DNA of 64,000 nt from Corynespora cassiicola (lineage: Eukaryota > Ascomycota > Dothideomycetes > Pleosporales > Corynesporascaceae), in the NCBI GenBank assembly GCA_022059125.1, contig JAEUWY010000005.1, positions 4,154,001 through 4,218,000 of the forward strand, written 5' to 3'. The position numbers and the translations under genes were made by a program. Position 1 is the first letter of the stretch. Each line of letters opens with the position of its first letter. Shown in pieces: positions 51,707 through 63,880 of the stretch. The notes beneath the pieces were generated by a model. That model searched no databases. It was not told the origin of the DNA and worked only from the letters and a program-made list of their open reading frames with translations.

Positions 51707-54700
51707 GCGCCTCGGCCTGGCCTGCAGTATTAGAGTGGAGCTCGGCGGCCAGCCATGAGGGAGGCCGGGCTACCGTGGATGGCGCGCTTGCATCAAAAAT
51801 ACAAGGACCAATGAGTAAAATATGTGTTGCAGCGGGCGTTGGTAATGGATGGATTGCATGGCAACTATCGGAGTGGCTGAGGAGATGCGGACAGGGGACC
51901 TTCTTTTCTCTTCTTACCCGGGCGTGTTCCGTTTTCTACCAGGCAGACAGCGTATGGTGCTTGCCGGGGCGTCTTGACATGACACTCTTCTCATATGTTT
52001 TCTTACCCTTCGATATTTATTCCCCCTTTTGAATTCCATGTAGGAAGTAGTAATCCACTTGATCGTAATAATACCCTGGTGGTCAAGCCTCGGTCCCTCG
52101 TCCTCTGGTTGTGATGGCTCCTCCGTCCCCCAGCCCACGTGTCGGCCTCGAACTGACGGAAGGGGTATGTGATAGACGACCTGGGCAGGCTCTGGGGCGT
52201 GGTGTGTGGTGCATGGTGCGTGCATGTGTGGTACATGGCACGCCCAACGCACCTTCCATACAGAAACGGCGACACTGATGCCAACGTTGCCCAACCCGCC
52301 AGCTTCTCTCCCATCACCAGTCGCCTGCTGTCTCCACAGTCTCACCTCGTCCTGCTCTGCCCTGCACCCCGCTCGACGAGGCCGCCATGGACGTCATCTG
52401 TCCGGCAGCTCTGCATTCCTGCTTGGATATGTGCCTGCGGGTGCTGCCGCCCTCGAGTACGACATGGCAGCCCAACTACCAAGTCCACCAACCAAGTCCC
52501 CCCCAACCAATTTCATCAACGCACCTCTACCTCGGAACCCGCATTGACTGGCTGATTTTTGAAACGCAATAGGTCCATTGGGCCCCCGAGCAGCAGCATG
52601 GCGGCTCGACAAGGTGTGTGGGCAGCATGAGACCTGCGTCACCCCACCATGGCATCCAGCAAGAGCTTCACCCGCCTGCAGGAAGTGATGCCAGAGCTTC
52701 GTCTGAAGCAGTGGTTGCTCGGTTCTAGTGGACGGCGGACTGCTGCCGATGCAGTCAGCATCATGCCCTTACGCCACGGCAAAACTTCACCAGATCCTCG
52801 CAACATTCCCAGCCTAGAGCGGCTTCCCGCATCGGTGAGCGCCTACATTTCGGCACTCGCTGTCGCGAATCTCCGCCAGGTTGGCAATCGGTGAAGGCCC
52901 GTAGAATCGCAACATTCTCAACAATCGCGGCATCCTCACATGGCTCAATTGGAATTGTTCCCCTCTAGCCAGTCAAACAGCTCTTTGCTTTGTCCGGGCG
53001 GCTGCTGGTCAAAGTACGGGATTCGAACGCGGTGAATATCTTTTAATGGCCAATGCTTCGAAATTACAAGGAAGACATGTCGTTCGGGTGGTACTCCCAC
53101 ATGTGGCAATGCCATCTCTGTCGTTGATGTGGTCAACGACCGCTCCTGGTTAGTTTTCTTGTTGGTGACTGCTCGTCTAGCTTCTTAGCTCGCATCGTTG
53201 CTCGGATCAGACAAAATCTGGGGCCGGTCATACTTCCCGTACAAGCGAGGCTCCACTGTTGCTGTACCTAGCCGGTCCAAGAGCGAGCCATCGATCGCAC
53301 CGGAGCCCACAAGAGCATCGCAAAACGCAGCTGTCGAGCCTTGGCCTTGGGGATTTCCATCCCAAGTCAGTCGATAGTGAAAGTATGTGGGCTTCGACGT
53401 GCATAAAGTAATGAATGTGGTCCAAAAGGAGCAGTCCTCCGCTCAATGCTTCGACAGAGCCCATGTTTGCCCGCAAGACAGCTGGAGTACTAGACACCGC
53501 GCCTTGAAGAGGAGAGATCAGCAAACCCAGACACGCACTTTGAAAGAATTCTGGCCAGGCCTCCCGTCTGTACCGGCCCCCCTGCTAGGGTTCCCAATCG
53601 GTGAGTAGGCACAGATTTCGCATACTCTGTCACGAATCATAGCAAAGCCATATACACCATTCCGGTGCATATCTGGGGATACATGCAGGTTCGGTATGCC
53701 GATGACACTATATCCTGTCGGGACATGTCAAACGGGCCGTCTTACCAACTTCTTGGGGTATTTCAGTGCTTGCCGCGATAGTCGACAATTTTCCAGTGGG
53801 CTGTGGTGTTATCAGAACACAAGAGAACGAATAGCAGCAGGAGCTACTACTGCAGGCCGGTAGACCAGGAGAAACCCGCCAACAAGCCTGCATCATGTCG
53901 CAAAATTTCCCGATTGGTGAGTTACGAGTGCATAACCCTCTCATGTAGCTACGTTGTTCTCGAGCACTGCCGCCAGGTTCCGCAGCCAGCCCAAATTCCG
54001 CTTTATGGATGCACAGCGCAGCAGATTCTCGCCGCCGTTGCGGCGAGTACGTCGGCCTTGTCACTGCTATGTAAAGCTCACGCTTGATCGATGTCGTGAT
54101 GGGGCAATATGCGCTGGTCCATCAAAAAGACCGAGTTCGTTGTGCGCAGTCGCTCGGCTGATCTTCCTGGGCTACATGATTCATATGTCGTGCAACACTG
54201 GTATATACAGCGGCGCGAAGGCTTCAAGGAACTTCGACGGAAAGGACGGGCTGACTGCAGCGGGAAGGAACAAGACTACATTGACAGCCAACGGGCTTTG
54301 GGGGGGAAGAGCTTCTGCCTCGAAGGATGGCGGATGACGGCGCAATGCAGCCCTTAACATGACGATGATAGGTCTTCCGGGATCCGCCAGGCTTGCATCC
54401 CTCCCAAACTAACCCGTTCTATGCAGTGTACGGCCATACGAACCCAAGTTCGTCGATCGACAGCTTGTTGAGCTCCAGATTTCTGATGCAGGATTGCGCA
54501 GCTCTACCCCGCCTCCTTCTCCTCACAACGGTCCGAAGGCGAGGCCTCGATGTCTGAGGCGATTGCAACATTTCGCACGTCGCGCGGTTTGCGCGGCTGC
54601 TCGAGGTGGAGCTTTGCGGCCAGAAGATTACTAAAATTCGCCCTTGTTCCGCCCAAAATGGATTTTCCTGGCTGAGGGTCCGCTAGGCGTCTAGGTACCA

Positions 54701-56263
54701 TTGTCCATTTGAGCATGTGAGTGGACCTGCGCACTCCGTCGCATTTCGGCGTCACCGTGACTCCAATGTTGCCATCAGGTCCTCTGTCTTGCCCTGGCCT
54801 CTCCATCTCGTATCGCTGTACCCTCAATAGCACGGCAGTCCTTAAACCTGCAGAATCGACTAGAGATCTATCACCGGCGAAACCAATAGCTGCTGCAGCT
54901 GCAGATTGCTGCAGGTCGTCAGGGACAGAGGGGCTAGGCACACGCTCGGATGGGGAAAGGCAGAGCCTCTTCCTCGGCCACCCTAGGCCACCGCTCAACG
55001 CCTGTCGGCCGAATCACAATCCCGATACTATGCGTCGATCCATGGTACGTTGCCTCCCACCGGCGTGGCTCTGGGATGCCAGGTGATGTTTTTCATGTCT
55101 TACACAGGCAGCCACTCCGGGTGATGGCAGCCATGCGGCGACTTGTAGGAGTCATGTACCCCCCTGAATTTCTACCGGTTGCCCTTGCTCAGCATCAGCT
55201 GATACGGGGCCCACTGGGAGCTGACCACTGGGTCTTCTTTGAGCTGAAGAGGCGAAGACTGATGCCACCAAACCGGTCCTTTCGCAAGCACCACTTGAAG
55301 TGCAAAACCGAAACCCGGTCAGGAAGTACATTGCAGGGGTCTTCATTGGATGTCTATCACTTATCCCCTTCGAGGACACATTGCTTGATCTCCATTGAAA
55401 AATCAGCACAAAGGCCACAGACGGCGTGCCTTGCTTCGAAATCATACGCAATCAGCGGTAATGCGACGCTACTCGGTGCTGATGGTGTGCTTGCTGGCGA
55501 ATGCAAATTGCAAAAAGTACTTGTGCATCGAGATGGAGAGCAGAAATTTCGCCAACCGGATGAGGAACTGTGCTCAGAAACCCCAGCCTCGCCAATCGGG
55601 TTGCAGATCGGCTAACGACCGAGTGCATCCTAGCTCCTGGTCCCAGCCACTCATCGCCTGCGGACCATTGACGCCGCTTGAATATAGTTTAAAATCAGAG
55701 GGCGGATGCAGGGAATCCATTCCCCGATGCTGGAATCTGTCTAGGAGCGCTTTACGGCTCACTTTGGCCTTGGTTTGCCGCTTTAAACACGCTTCCACGC
55801 GACTACGGCGGCTGAGCTAGTAAAAGGCCTGCTCTAGCAAGCCGTCATCACAAAATCGTCAACTGCTTTTGCCGGCCATGGCAGTAGCCAGGGGCGTATC
55901 AGCGGCCTTCATTGCCTCAATGAAGCCCACTTCGGCAGAGGCGACGCCGGGTACCACGGCTTGTCCTGCTCGCGACCATATCATTGGTACCGACTCCACC
56001 TGCAACGGACTGCAGTCTGGTGCGTCTTGTTGATAACAAAGCCAAGTGCACGTATCCGTTGAGGCTGCACATTCACGGAGCCCACGCATTCAATCCACCC
56101 CTGACATCACATCGATCCCCCATCTTAAAGCCGTAGCCTTGCCCCCGCACTTTTCCCACATTCCCGCACGACTATCTTTCAGTTGTCTCTTGTTCTTGTT
56201 GCCGTTGCCAATTCAGAGCTTATCCCCCATCCCCCACGCCACTAGCGCCCAGGCCCGTTGAAC
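51707..56263. other. 4.5-kb gene-poor region
   Basis: No gene can be supported in this stretch, the longest gap in the window. Small frames such as 52649-52894 (plus), 52945-53136 (minus) and 54109-54357 (plus) have no recognisable domain. The 52945-53136 product is the most protein-like, with a short charged C-terminal stretch, but I do not recognise it. Base composition is mixed, with no terminal repeats or transposase motifs that I can see. Confidence 0.5.
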
Positions 56264-57917
56264 ATGACAGCACCTCAAGAATCTATCCCAGCGGTCAGTG
56301 GATCTCAGGGACAGTTCATTTACGTAAACTGACATTTCAGAATAGGCTGCGAATATTCTCGGAGTATGGCTAGCCCCATTCTTTTATTTTCACCAATACT
56401 GACGTGCCAATCCATTCGTAGACAATCGGCACAGGTAAGAATTCATCGAGGACAACTAGGTATCCGTGCTAACAGCATCAAGTGTACGCACCTCCCTAGA
56501 TCCAAGGTTCGAATCATTGTACTAACAGAGTGATACTCAGCTGCTGGTGTGTGCAGGTATGTGAGGCCGCATCGTAATGTTGACTTGCCTACTGACTCTT
56601 TTTAGATTATCCCACAGTAAGCCTTCTCACGTCGAACCCCCAAGCAAAAACTCACACACTCAAGGATATGGCATAACTGGCGACTCAAAAGCACCGAGGG
56701 CCTCCCTCTGTCGATGGTCATGTTGTGGGCTGTTTGTACTGCCTCCCAACCTCCTGTTATCCAAGATGAACCTGCTGACCTTTGGAGGCGGTGTACCTTA
56801 TGGTGTATATGCGATAGTACAGGTAGGTTTCCTGTGTATGATGATGAAACGTACTCCTAATCTGATGCAGAACTTCAATTTTGCTCTCAAATTCCAACCA
56901 CAATGCTTTGCTGGTCTAACGTTGATCACTTGGGGCCAAATATTATACTACGGAAAGTGGGTTATTGCCTGGATCACTGCGATATTTTTCAAAACTAACA
57001 AAAGACAGAAAATGGTCAGTGATGAAGTCAACCATTGTCACAATTCTAGTTGCCATATCTTTTGCCGTCTCTGAAGCGATATTAATCGTGACACTTCGGG
57101 TATACCATCCGCAGTCAAGCTATATCACCCTATACTGTGCTGATAGCTACCTAGAAACCCTACTACAATGGTGTCGAATGGCCTATGATGATGATGGCCA
57201 TCATTGCATCGGCGATGCAAGCGCTTGGCTTGATTCCGCCTTATTTTGAAATGGCAAAGAGAAACGGCAGACTCATCGGGATTAGTAAGTGGAACATGTC
57301 TTGCATGAGCAAGGGTTCAGATGCTAACTAACGAAGACTTTGGCTTCCTTACCATTGATTATGCTGGTGCATTCTTTTCCTTGATGGCCCTAGGTATGTT
57401 TCCCGAATCATCCGCCCCTAAAATGAGTAGATACTAGGATCCTGATGCTTTACATAGTGGCCCAGAATACTTTTGATGCTCTTGGAGGCTCCATGTATAT
57501 TGTATGGTAAGTGCTCGCTGCCCACAGAAATTTCTATCTTGGACGATCATCTCTTGTGGCTTTGACTGAAGCTAACATTTGACCAGTATGCTACTTGAGA
57601 GCGGCATGTTCATTTCACATTGGATATGGCTCTGGAGAGTTCGACACGTCCGTCGCGAAGCTAAGAAGGCCGGCAAAACCTATGATCAATACATTGCGGA
57701 AAACCCTTCGAAGAAGCTACCACGATCCGAATCGTCAGAGTCAGTTCCTGACCTCGAATCGGGCGATGGTGGTTCGCAAGGCGCTGTGGTTACCCCAGAA
57801 AAGAGCGTAGCAGCCCCCTCACGCACGGAAGAAGTGACTGTTGATATACCAGCAGCCACAGAAGACAACACGATACAATACCCAGAAAAGACACAGGATC
57901 CCCACAGCAGGACTTAG
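56264..57917 (+). CDS. PQ-loop repeat membrane protein encoded by 13 exons
   Basis: This seven-segment PQ-loop protein has 315 aa. Exons are 56264-56293, 56346-56363, 56422-56434, 56531-56556, 56606-56616, 56665-56735, 56788-56822, 56871-56956, 57009-57099, 57155-57284, 57337-57393, 57458-57506 and 57587-57917. Five exons are 11-30 nt. The spliced product reads naturally: AANILGTIGT, CWCVQIIPQIWHNWR (first PQ motif), STEGLPLSMVMLWAVCGVPYGVYAIVQ, ALGLIPPYFEMAKRNGRLIGI (second motif, PP instead of PQ), GFLTIDYAGAFFSLMALVAQNTFDALGG and HWIWLWRVRHVRREAKKAG. The tail is Ser/Glu-rich and cytosolic. Relatives include vacuolar cationic amino-acid exporters, but this subgroup is uncharacterised. Exon 4's acceptor (CAGAG) is the least certain junction. 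Confidence 0.85.
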
Positions 57918-58874
57918 GGACCCTACGCATCAGTACAACAAAAGGAGCCTCTTTGTGCATCTTCTGTCAACATTCTTTGGACGAAACACGAACACGAGAC
58001 CCGACCGACGATTTTCGTCGTTTTCACAAGTCTCTCTGTTGAGGGGCAAAGTCAGTGCAATGCGTCCATGGCCAAAAGCTTTCCATACGAAATTTTGTAA
58101 TACCAGACACAAAAGCGATGCTTACTGTCTCTGACCAATGTAATACTACGGCGCCGTCTCCCTGGTTTTTGCGTCTTCATCAGCGACATGACCATTGTCA
58201 GGTGCTTGTCTTTCCTAGAGGTAGCGGCTCCATACTGGGAAGGTTATGGATCCGCGGCGCATTTTCCTATGTGTTACATGCTCACGATTCTGATGTGTTC
58301 CAGACATCCTTGAGCTGCACTTTCCGACTCGCAGCCTTTGTGTATTTAGAGGCCATGGCTTGGGGCAAGCCCCCACCAGGCGATAACTTGATAGTAGAAA
58401 ATGCATCGTCATGCCGACGATCCTTCTAGTCGCGCCTTGGTTGATGGTTCCGCAGCAGAAGTGTCTTGATGGACAACATCGAGTGCGAGAGCCGTGCCGA
58501 CACAGCCTCGGTACAGGCGAATTCGCCATAGTGGGGCAGCCCACCTAAGATTCAGAGTCAACAACAGGACTCGTTCCCCATCACACTTCAACATATATAG
58601 TATACGCTGCAACTCGGTTATCTTTCCGGCTCCACTGTTTTTGACATCGCGCATCTGTTGGCTGCATCCAGTTGATCGCACCTAGCGTTCGCCGAGATCC
58701 CGGTCCCATTGACGTATCGATCCGTACATTCGGCTCGCCCCCCTCGGAAAACTTGCGCTTATACACCTACCGTCTTCTACTCTTTCGAGCTCTATCTGGA
58801 CCACTCTCACCGGAGCCGGAGGCTTTTGTCGACTCGTATCAAACCCGGGCCGGTACACGCTTTTTGCCGACAAC
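57918..58874. other. Intergenic, no gene seen
   Basis: This is the 3' region of the PQ-loop gene and the promoter of the phosphatase. Short frames on both strands show no domain. Confidence 0.5.
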
Positions 58875-60248
58875 ATGACTATTACCGAAAACCCCCCACT
58901 TCCTTCGCCCCCCTTCTTCACCGTGCCCAACATCAACAACTTGCGGGATGCAGCCTTACATTCTGGAGGTCTTAGCACTCCGGGCGGCCCAATCCGACCG
59001 GGGATCTTGTTCCGATCCGCGGAGACGTCGAAGCTTGACCGCGAAGGATGGGGCAAGATGAGGAAGATTGGAATCGGCCACGTGTTTGACCTAAGAAGCA
59101 AGCCTGAGATTGAAAAAGGCTGGAAGGCCATTGCACAGATTGAGGGCAAGGATGATCATGAGGGCGTCACTAAAGTATGGGAAGAAGCCATGGAACAGGA
59201 GGGCGTGAAGAGATCGTGGGTCCCGGTGTTTGAGGCTACCGACTACAGTCCCGAGAGATTGGCTGAGAGGTATGCAAAGTACATGGATCAGTCTGTCGAG
59301 GTGAGTTTATTTTTGTTAGTCCGGTTTTATTTCCTGCTTCTGTATTCTCTCGGGATTCGTCTGGCCGCATTCTAGACTCTCGATTTGCCATCTTGCTCGG
59401 CTGTTTTGTTACCCAACCAACTCGTTCGTCTTTGCCATGCCCGTATTTTGCAAAGGATTTTTCTTAGACTTCGTATTCGCGCCGCAGACTTGCATTTTTT
59501 TTTCGTTCCTGCCAGTTTGTCTGCAGTCACATGAGCTGTTCCCTGAGCTTCGTATTCGCCCCCTCTGCGAACTCTGCCTTGTATTTTTTTTTTGTTGGCT
59601 CCCGTTGTACCCTGATCTACTACGGCCTCTTGGCTCATCACTCTATCCTTCTAACCCCGCACGCAGGGCTTCGTCCATGCATATCACGACATTCTCGTGC
59701 ATGCAGGTCCCTCGTTCCGCCAAATCTTGGACTATCTCATAGACTTGCCCCGGCTTACAACTGAAGCCAAAGGCGCGCTGATCCACTGCACCGCCGGCAA
59801 AGACCGCACAGGCATCTTCTTCGGGGTCCTCTTTTCATTCCTGGGGGTCCCACACGATGTCATCGCAGAAGAGTACAACCTCACCGAGGCTGGACTTGGG
59901 CATATCCGCGACGAGGTGGTGGCCCGGCTCATGCAGTCTCCAGGGGTGAGGAAGTACCTTGCCCTGCTGTCGACGGGCAAAGCCGTAACGTCGGAAGAGG
60001 CAGCCGAGGTGGTGCAGTCAGGTGGCGATGTCGGCGAAGATCCAGGTCAGATTTCGGACGAGGCGTTGGAGCAGGGTCGGCAGGCTGCGCTAAGGATGGT
60101 AGGGGCCAGAAAAGAAAGCATGCTCGGGGCGCTTGAGCTGGTGTCGAGGGAGTGGGGGAGCGCGGAGGGTTACCTGAGGAAAATTGTCGGATTGGAAGAT
60201 GTGGAGCTGGAGGCGTTGAGGCACAATCTGGTAGTCCAGGAAGCGTGA
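58875..60248 (+). CDS. Tyrosine/serine protein phosphatase-like protein (Y_phosphatase3/IphP type)
   Basis: This Cys-based phosphatase has 335 aa, with exons 58875-59300 and 59667-60248. The N-terminal NINNLRDA and GILFRSAETSKLDREGW are typical of the IphP-like family, as is IGHVFDLRSKPEIEKGW, with the general-acid region. The signature loop is IHCTAGKDRTGIFFG, with nucleophile Cys183 and Arg189 (C-x5-R). The intron of 366 nt is the longest in any gene of the window; its acceptor (CACGCAG) restores VEGFVHAYHDILVHAG. The Lys-Asp in the loop is common in lipid-phosphatase-like members, so a phosphoinositide substrate is possible. The C-terminal third is Glu/Gly-rich and ends in helices. Confidence 0.9.
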
Positions 60249-60676
60249 CTACGGCCGAGGACAGCGAGGCGGCACGGGTCGAAGCTATAGAAGGCGTCGG
60301 AATCGGGCATATTCCAAGACAGCGGTCCGCTAGAGGGCCAGCAGTGCAGCTGCATCCACCACCCGTCCCATACTTCCATGCAGCCCACGGTGCAGGCTGG
60401 GATTTCACATGCTCCCGCCCATCGCAGAGCTGGCCCCAAAGGCTTATACCGTGTAGAGGGTCTCCCAAGCCCTTCCCATCCCTTCCCATCCCGGCGCCCT
60501 ATCCGCGCCAAGGGCTCGGCGCCAAATCCTTCGCACGGGGCCAAGAGCCCTCAGGGGAGGTGCGGACGCGGCTTGCCCGGGTTGGACGGCCTCGCGTGAC
60601 TACGGCGCGCCCTGTCCCACCCACACCTCCGATAGCGCAGCGCCATGTTGGTGATAATTGGCGCTTGCGACGGTGC

Positions 60677-60744
60677 TACATCTTATCTGATCATCTAGCC
60701 CGCCGCAACCATGCTGGGCGTACATCTAATCTGATCATCGAGCC
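60677..60744. repeat. Imperfect 24-base direct repeat carrying GATA/SreA-like elements
   Basis: Bases 60677-60700 and 60721-60744 agree at 22 of 24 positions and start 44 bases apart. The first copy contains TTATCTGAT; the second has TAATCTGAT at the same place, losing the GATA core by one base. Confidence 0.85.
60683..60691 (-). promoter_or_regulatory. Consensus SreA (iron-repressor) site, ATCWGATAA on the minus strand
   Basis: The minus strand reads ATCAGATAA, an exact match to the ATCWGATAA motif reported for the GATA-type iron repressor SreA. It lies 296 bases before the ATG of a siderophore-iron transporter, the expected kind of target. A further TGATAA (minus strand) lies near 60931-60936. 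Repression by iron is inferred. Confidence 0.6.
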
Positions 60745-60986
60745 TTTAGACGCCTCTGGGCACAATGGCTACCCGCGCAGGAAGATCCAGAAGGCTTGCG
60801 GTGGGGAGAGATGCACATTTTTTCGGTACTTACCCGTTGCGGTGCAGGCCCGCCGCGCTGTGCGACTTAATTTAAAGCTGCTTCCGCTCGAGCATCGGGA
60901 GCACCGCAGTTCCCCAGCTCCAACTCTACCTTATCAGACGAGCACACAGGACACCAGGGCCTTGCTTCCCTTCCCTCGCTCCCATC

Positions 60987-62878
60987 ATGTCTGCCATTGC
61001 GCCTGCCCAGGGACTGCAGTACGCTGCCCCCGAAGTCAAGGACATGGAGAAGCACGCCGACGGCCACTCCAACGAGGTCTCCAGCACCGCCGGCCATGAA
61101 TCCGACGACTCGGAGGAGTTCCAGGAGGGTGTCCAGCGCGTGCGAGCCATCACCGCCTCGTGGACCAAGACCGAGCTGATCAGCATGTTTTGCTTGTAAG
61201 CCGCCGCCGCCTCTCTCTGCCTCTGATCCTGGTCACTGACTAGCCCACCTTAGCCTCTACCTGATCGAATTCGTCGACTTCCTGCAGAACGCCATCGATG
61301 CCGCCCTCAACCCCTACATCACCTCGTCCTTTGGTAGGCACGGCCTGCTCAATGTCAGCAGCATCATGTCCACTGCCCTCGCCGGCTGCATTCCCCTCGC
61401 CACCGCCAAGGTGATTGATCTCTGGGGTCGCGTCGAGGGTTTCGCCTTCATGCTTCTCATCGCCCTTGTCGGCATGATCATGAAGGCCGTCTGCAAGAAC
61501 GTCGAGACGTACATTGCCGCCCACGTTCTCTACTGGGGCGGTCACATCGGTATCCTCTACGTCGTCGATGTCATGATTGCCGACATGACCTCGCTCAAGA
61601 ACCGCATGATCGTCTTCGGCATCAACGGCACTACTCGCATTGCCAGTATCTTTGCTGGCCCTGCCATTGCCGACCTCTTCCTCGCTAAGAGCAACTTCCG
61701 CTGGGCTTTTGGTGCCTTTGCCATCATCCTTACCGCCTGCAGTCTTCCGGCCATGGGCCTCATGGTTCACATGTACCGCAAGGCCGTCGCAAACGGTCTC
61801 GCCAGGAGGAAGAAGTCCGACCGCACTGCCCTCCAGTCTCTCTGGTACTATGTCGTTCAATTTGACGGTAAGTTCCCACGCCGAGAATTTGTCAATGGCT
61901 GGAAATGGCGTCGCTAACCCCAGCTTGCTAGTCCTCGGCATCCTCTTGATCATGTTCGCCTTCTGCCTTTTCCTCCTGCCATTCTCCCTGGTTTCCTACG
62001 CTCCCCAAGGCTGGAACACTCCATACATCATCGCCATGATTGTTCTCGGCTTCTGTCTCTTCCCCGCCTTCGCCATCTGGGAGAGGAACTTTGCCCCCGT
62101 CCAGTTCTTGCCCTGGAAGTACCTCAAGCAAGGCACCATCCTCGGTTCATGCTTGCTTTATGGCGTCATGTTCTTGTCTACCATGACTTGGAACGGATAC
62201 TTCAACTCGTACCTCCAGGTCGTCAACAGGCTGAGCATCACCAATGCCGGTTATGTCCTCAACTCCTTTGCGCTCACTTCGGCCGTGTTTGGTCCCCTCA
62301 TTGGTTGGCTCATTAGCTACACCGGCAACTTCAAGTGGGTGGCCTACTCTGGTGTGCCCATTATGCTCCTGGGTACCGCTCTCATCATTCCATTCCGTGC
62401 TCCAGACACCAACCCCGGTGTCATTGCCTTGACCCAGATTCTCGTCGGTCTCGGTACCGGCATCTTCGCCCTTTGCGGTCAGCTTGCTGTCATGACTCCG
62501 GTTACCCACCAGCAAATCGCCGCCGTCAACGCCCTCTGGGGTCTCTTTGGAAGCTTCGGCGCTGCCATTGGCTATGCCATTGCGAGCGCCATGTGGACCA
62601 ACTTGCTACCTACAGAGCTGCTCAACCGCCTTCCCGAGAGCTCCAAGGCTGATTACTTGACCATTTACGGCGACATGGTCCTGCAAATGTCTTATGCCGA
62701 TGGTTCTCTTGAGCGCGAAGCTGTTGTCGGCGCTTACCAGAGCGTTATGCGCAAGATGGTCATCGCCGGTGCCTGCCTTGTCCCTCTCTGCATTGGCTCC
62801 ATCTGGCTCTGGAAGGACATCAACATCAAGAAGCTGGAGGAGGAAGAGGGCAAGCAGACCAAGGGCAACGTCTTTTAA
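60987..62878 (+). CDS. Siderophore-iron transporter (MFS, SIT/MirB family)
   Basis: This proton-coupled major-facilitator transporter imports ferric siderophores. Exons are 60987-61195, 61254-61867 and 61932-62878 (589 aa, 14 predicted membrane segments). The acidic, His-containing N-terminus is followed by YLIEFVDFLQNAIDAALNPYITSSFGRHGL, a SIT-family hallmark. Further marks are GCIPLATAKVIDLWGRVEGF, WGGHIGILYVVDVMIADMT, YAPQGWNTPYIIAMIVLG and TWNGYFNSYLQVVNRLSITNAGYV. The C-terminal loop, with NRLPESSKADYLTIYGD, matches the luminal region important for siderophore uptake in relatives. The cargo (ferricrocin, TAFC, enterobactin or other) cannot be told. A SreA-like site in the promoter suggests induction under iron shortage. 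Confidence 0.95.
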
Positions 62879-63662
62879 AGACGTGCTCCTGTTTGCTCAT
62901 TCTATCTGTGCGCATCCGCCATCATCAACATCATCTATAGGGAGTTGGGGGGGTCCTGGGGACATGGGAATTGGGTGTAGGGAAAAAGACCATATTTAAA
63001 CACGTAATCGCTCTGGAGTTGGGAAGGGGGTCGAGGCAGTTGTAGCATCATTTTGTAGTACCTTGCGATTATACCATCGATACGGACAAACTTTGACGTT
63101 ATCACGTACTCTCGTTCTAATACAAGACATTTTTGAATTCCGCAAACTATCAACACTGAGCTGTCAACCTGCCGTTTCAAGAACTGATGTGTAAAATCTC
63201 CATGCCATATCATCTGTGCGACCTCTCCGACACACTGACAAGTCTCTGAACCACGCACAGCCAAGCATGCCCGATCTACATACTCGCCTCCTGTGATCAA
63301 CGACGGGCCCCGGTTTAGAAATTTTGGCGTGTTTCGCCTAAGTCTTCCCGTTCGGGCAGTCCCGGAGGAAATTCCATGTAGTCATTTGGCGTTCCTTTTC
63401 CCACTGTTCGCCCCTGGGCTCTTCTTGGCTACCGACGAGGTATGGGTAGGTGGAGCAATGGCAAACAGCCCAGCGCGCCCAAGGCGCCACCACGTCACAG
63501 CCACAACCGCCATGACGATTACAAAAGTGGAAATCCAGCCAAAAAAAAAAGAAGAAGAAGGCAGCCCCATGGCTCCACGTGAGAAAGAGAATGAGATGGC
63601 AATAGCGACGGCGGAGCATATGCCACGCAGAGGAGACGCAGCGCCCTCCGTCGCACCCACAG

Positions 63663-63682
63663 TTTTTTTTTTTTTTTTTTTT
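63663..63682 (+). repeat. Homopolymer T tract, 20 bases
   Basis: A run of twenty T residues is directly visible. Confidence 0.9.
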
Positions 63683-63843
63683 GCATCACGAGCAAGTGAC
63701 AGATGCCAATATGAAGGCGTCCATCCCTCCCGACGCCACTCTACATCCCCATTGTTTAGGCCTATTATATACCTGCTCACCATGAAATACCTCCGAACCA
63801 CGTTACCCGCGCTGAGCGCCCTGATACTCCTCCCCTCCCCCCC

Positions 63844-63880
63844 CAACCCCAACCCCAACACCAACACCAACACCAACCCC
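63844..63880 (+). repeat. CCAACA/CCAACC simple repeat
   Basis: An approximate hexameric repeat, C-rich on this strand, near the right edge. It is not a TTAGGG-type telomere repeat. Confidence 0.75.

Larger units (their letters stand above)
60249..60986. other. Promoter of the siderophore transporter
   Basis: No gene is seen; the open frame across 60152-61099 overlaps real genes at both ends. It carries the SreA-like element and its near-copy, listed separately. Confidence 0.55.

Noticed and set aside
53000..53030. T-arm-like GATTCGAACG motif suggesting a tRNA
   Set aside because: No matching acceptor, D-arm or anticodon arm can be folded around it on either strand.
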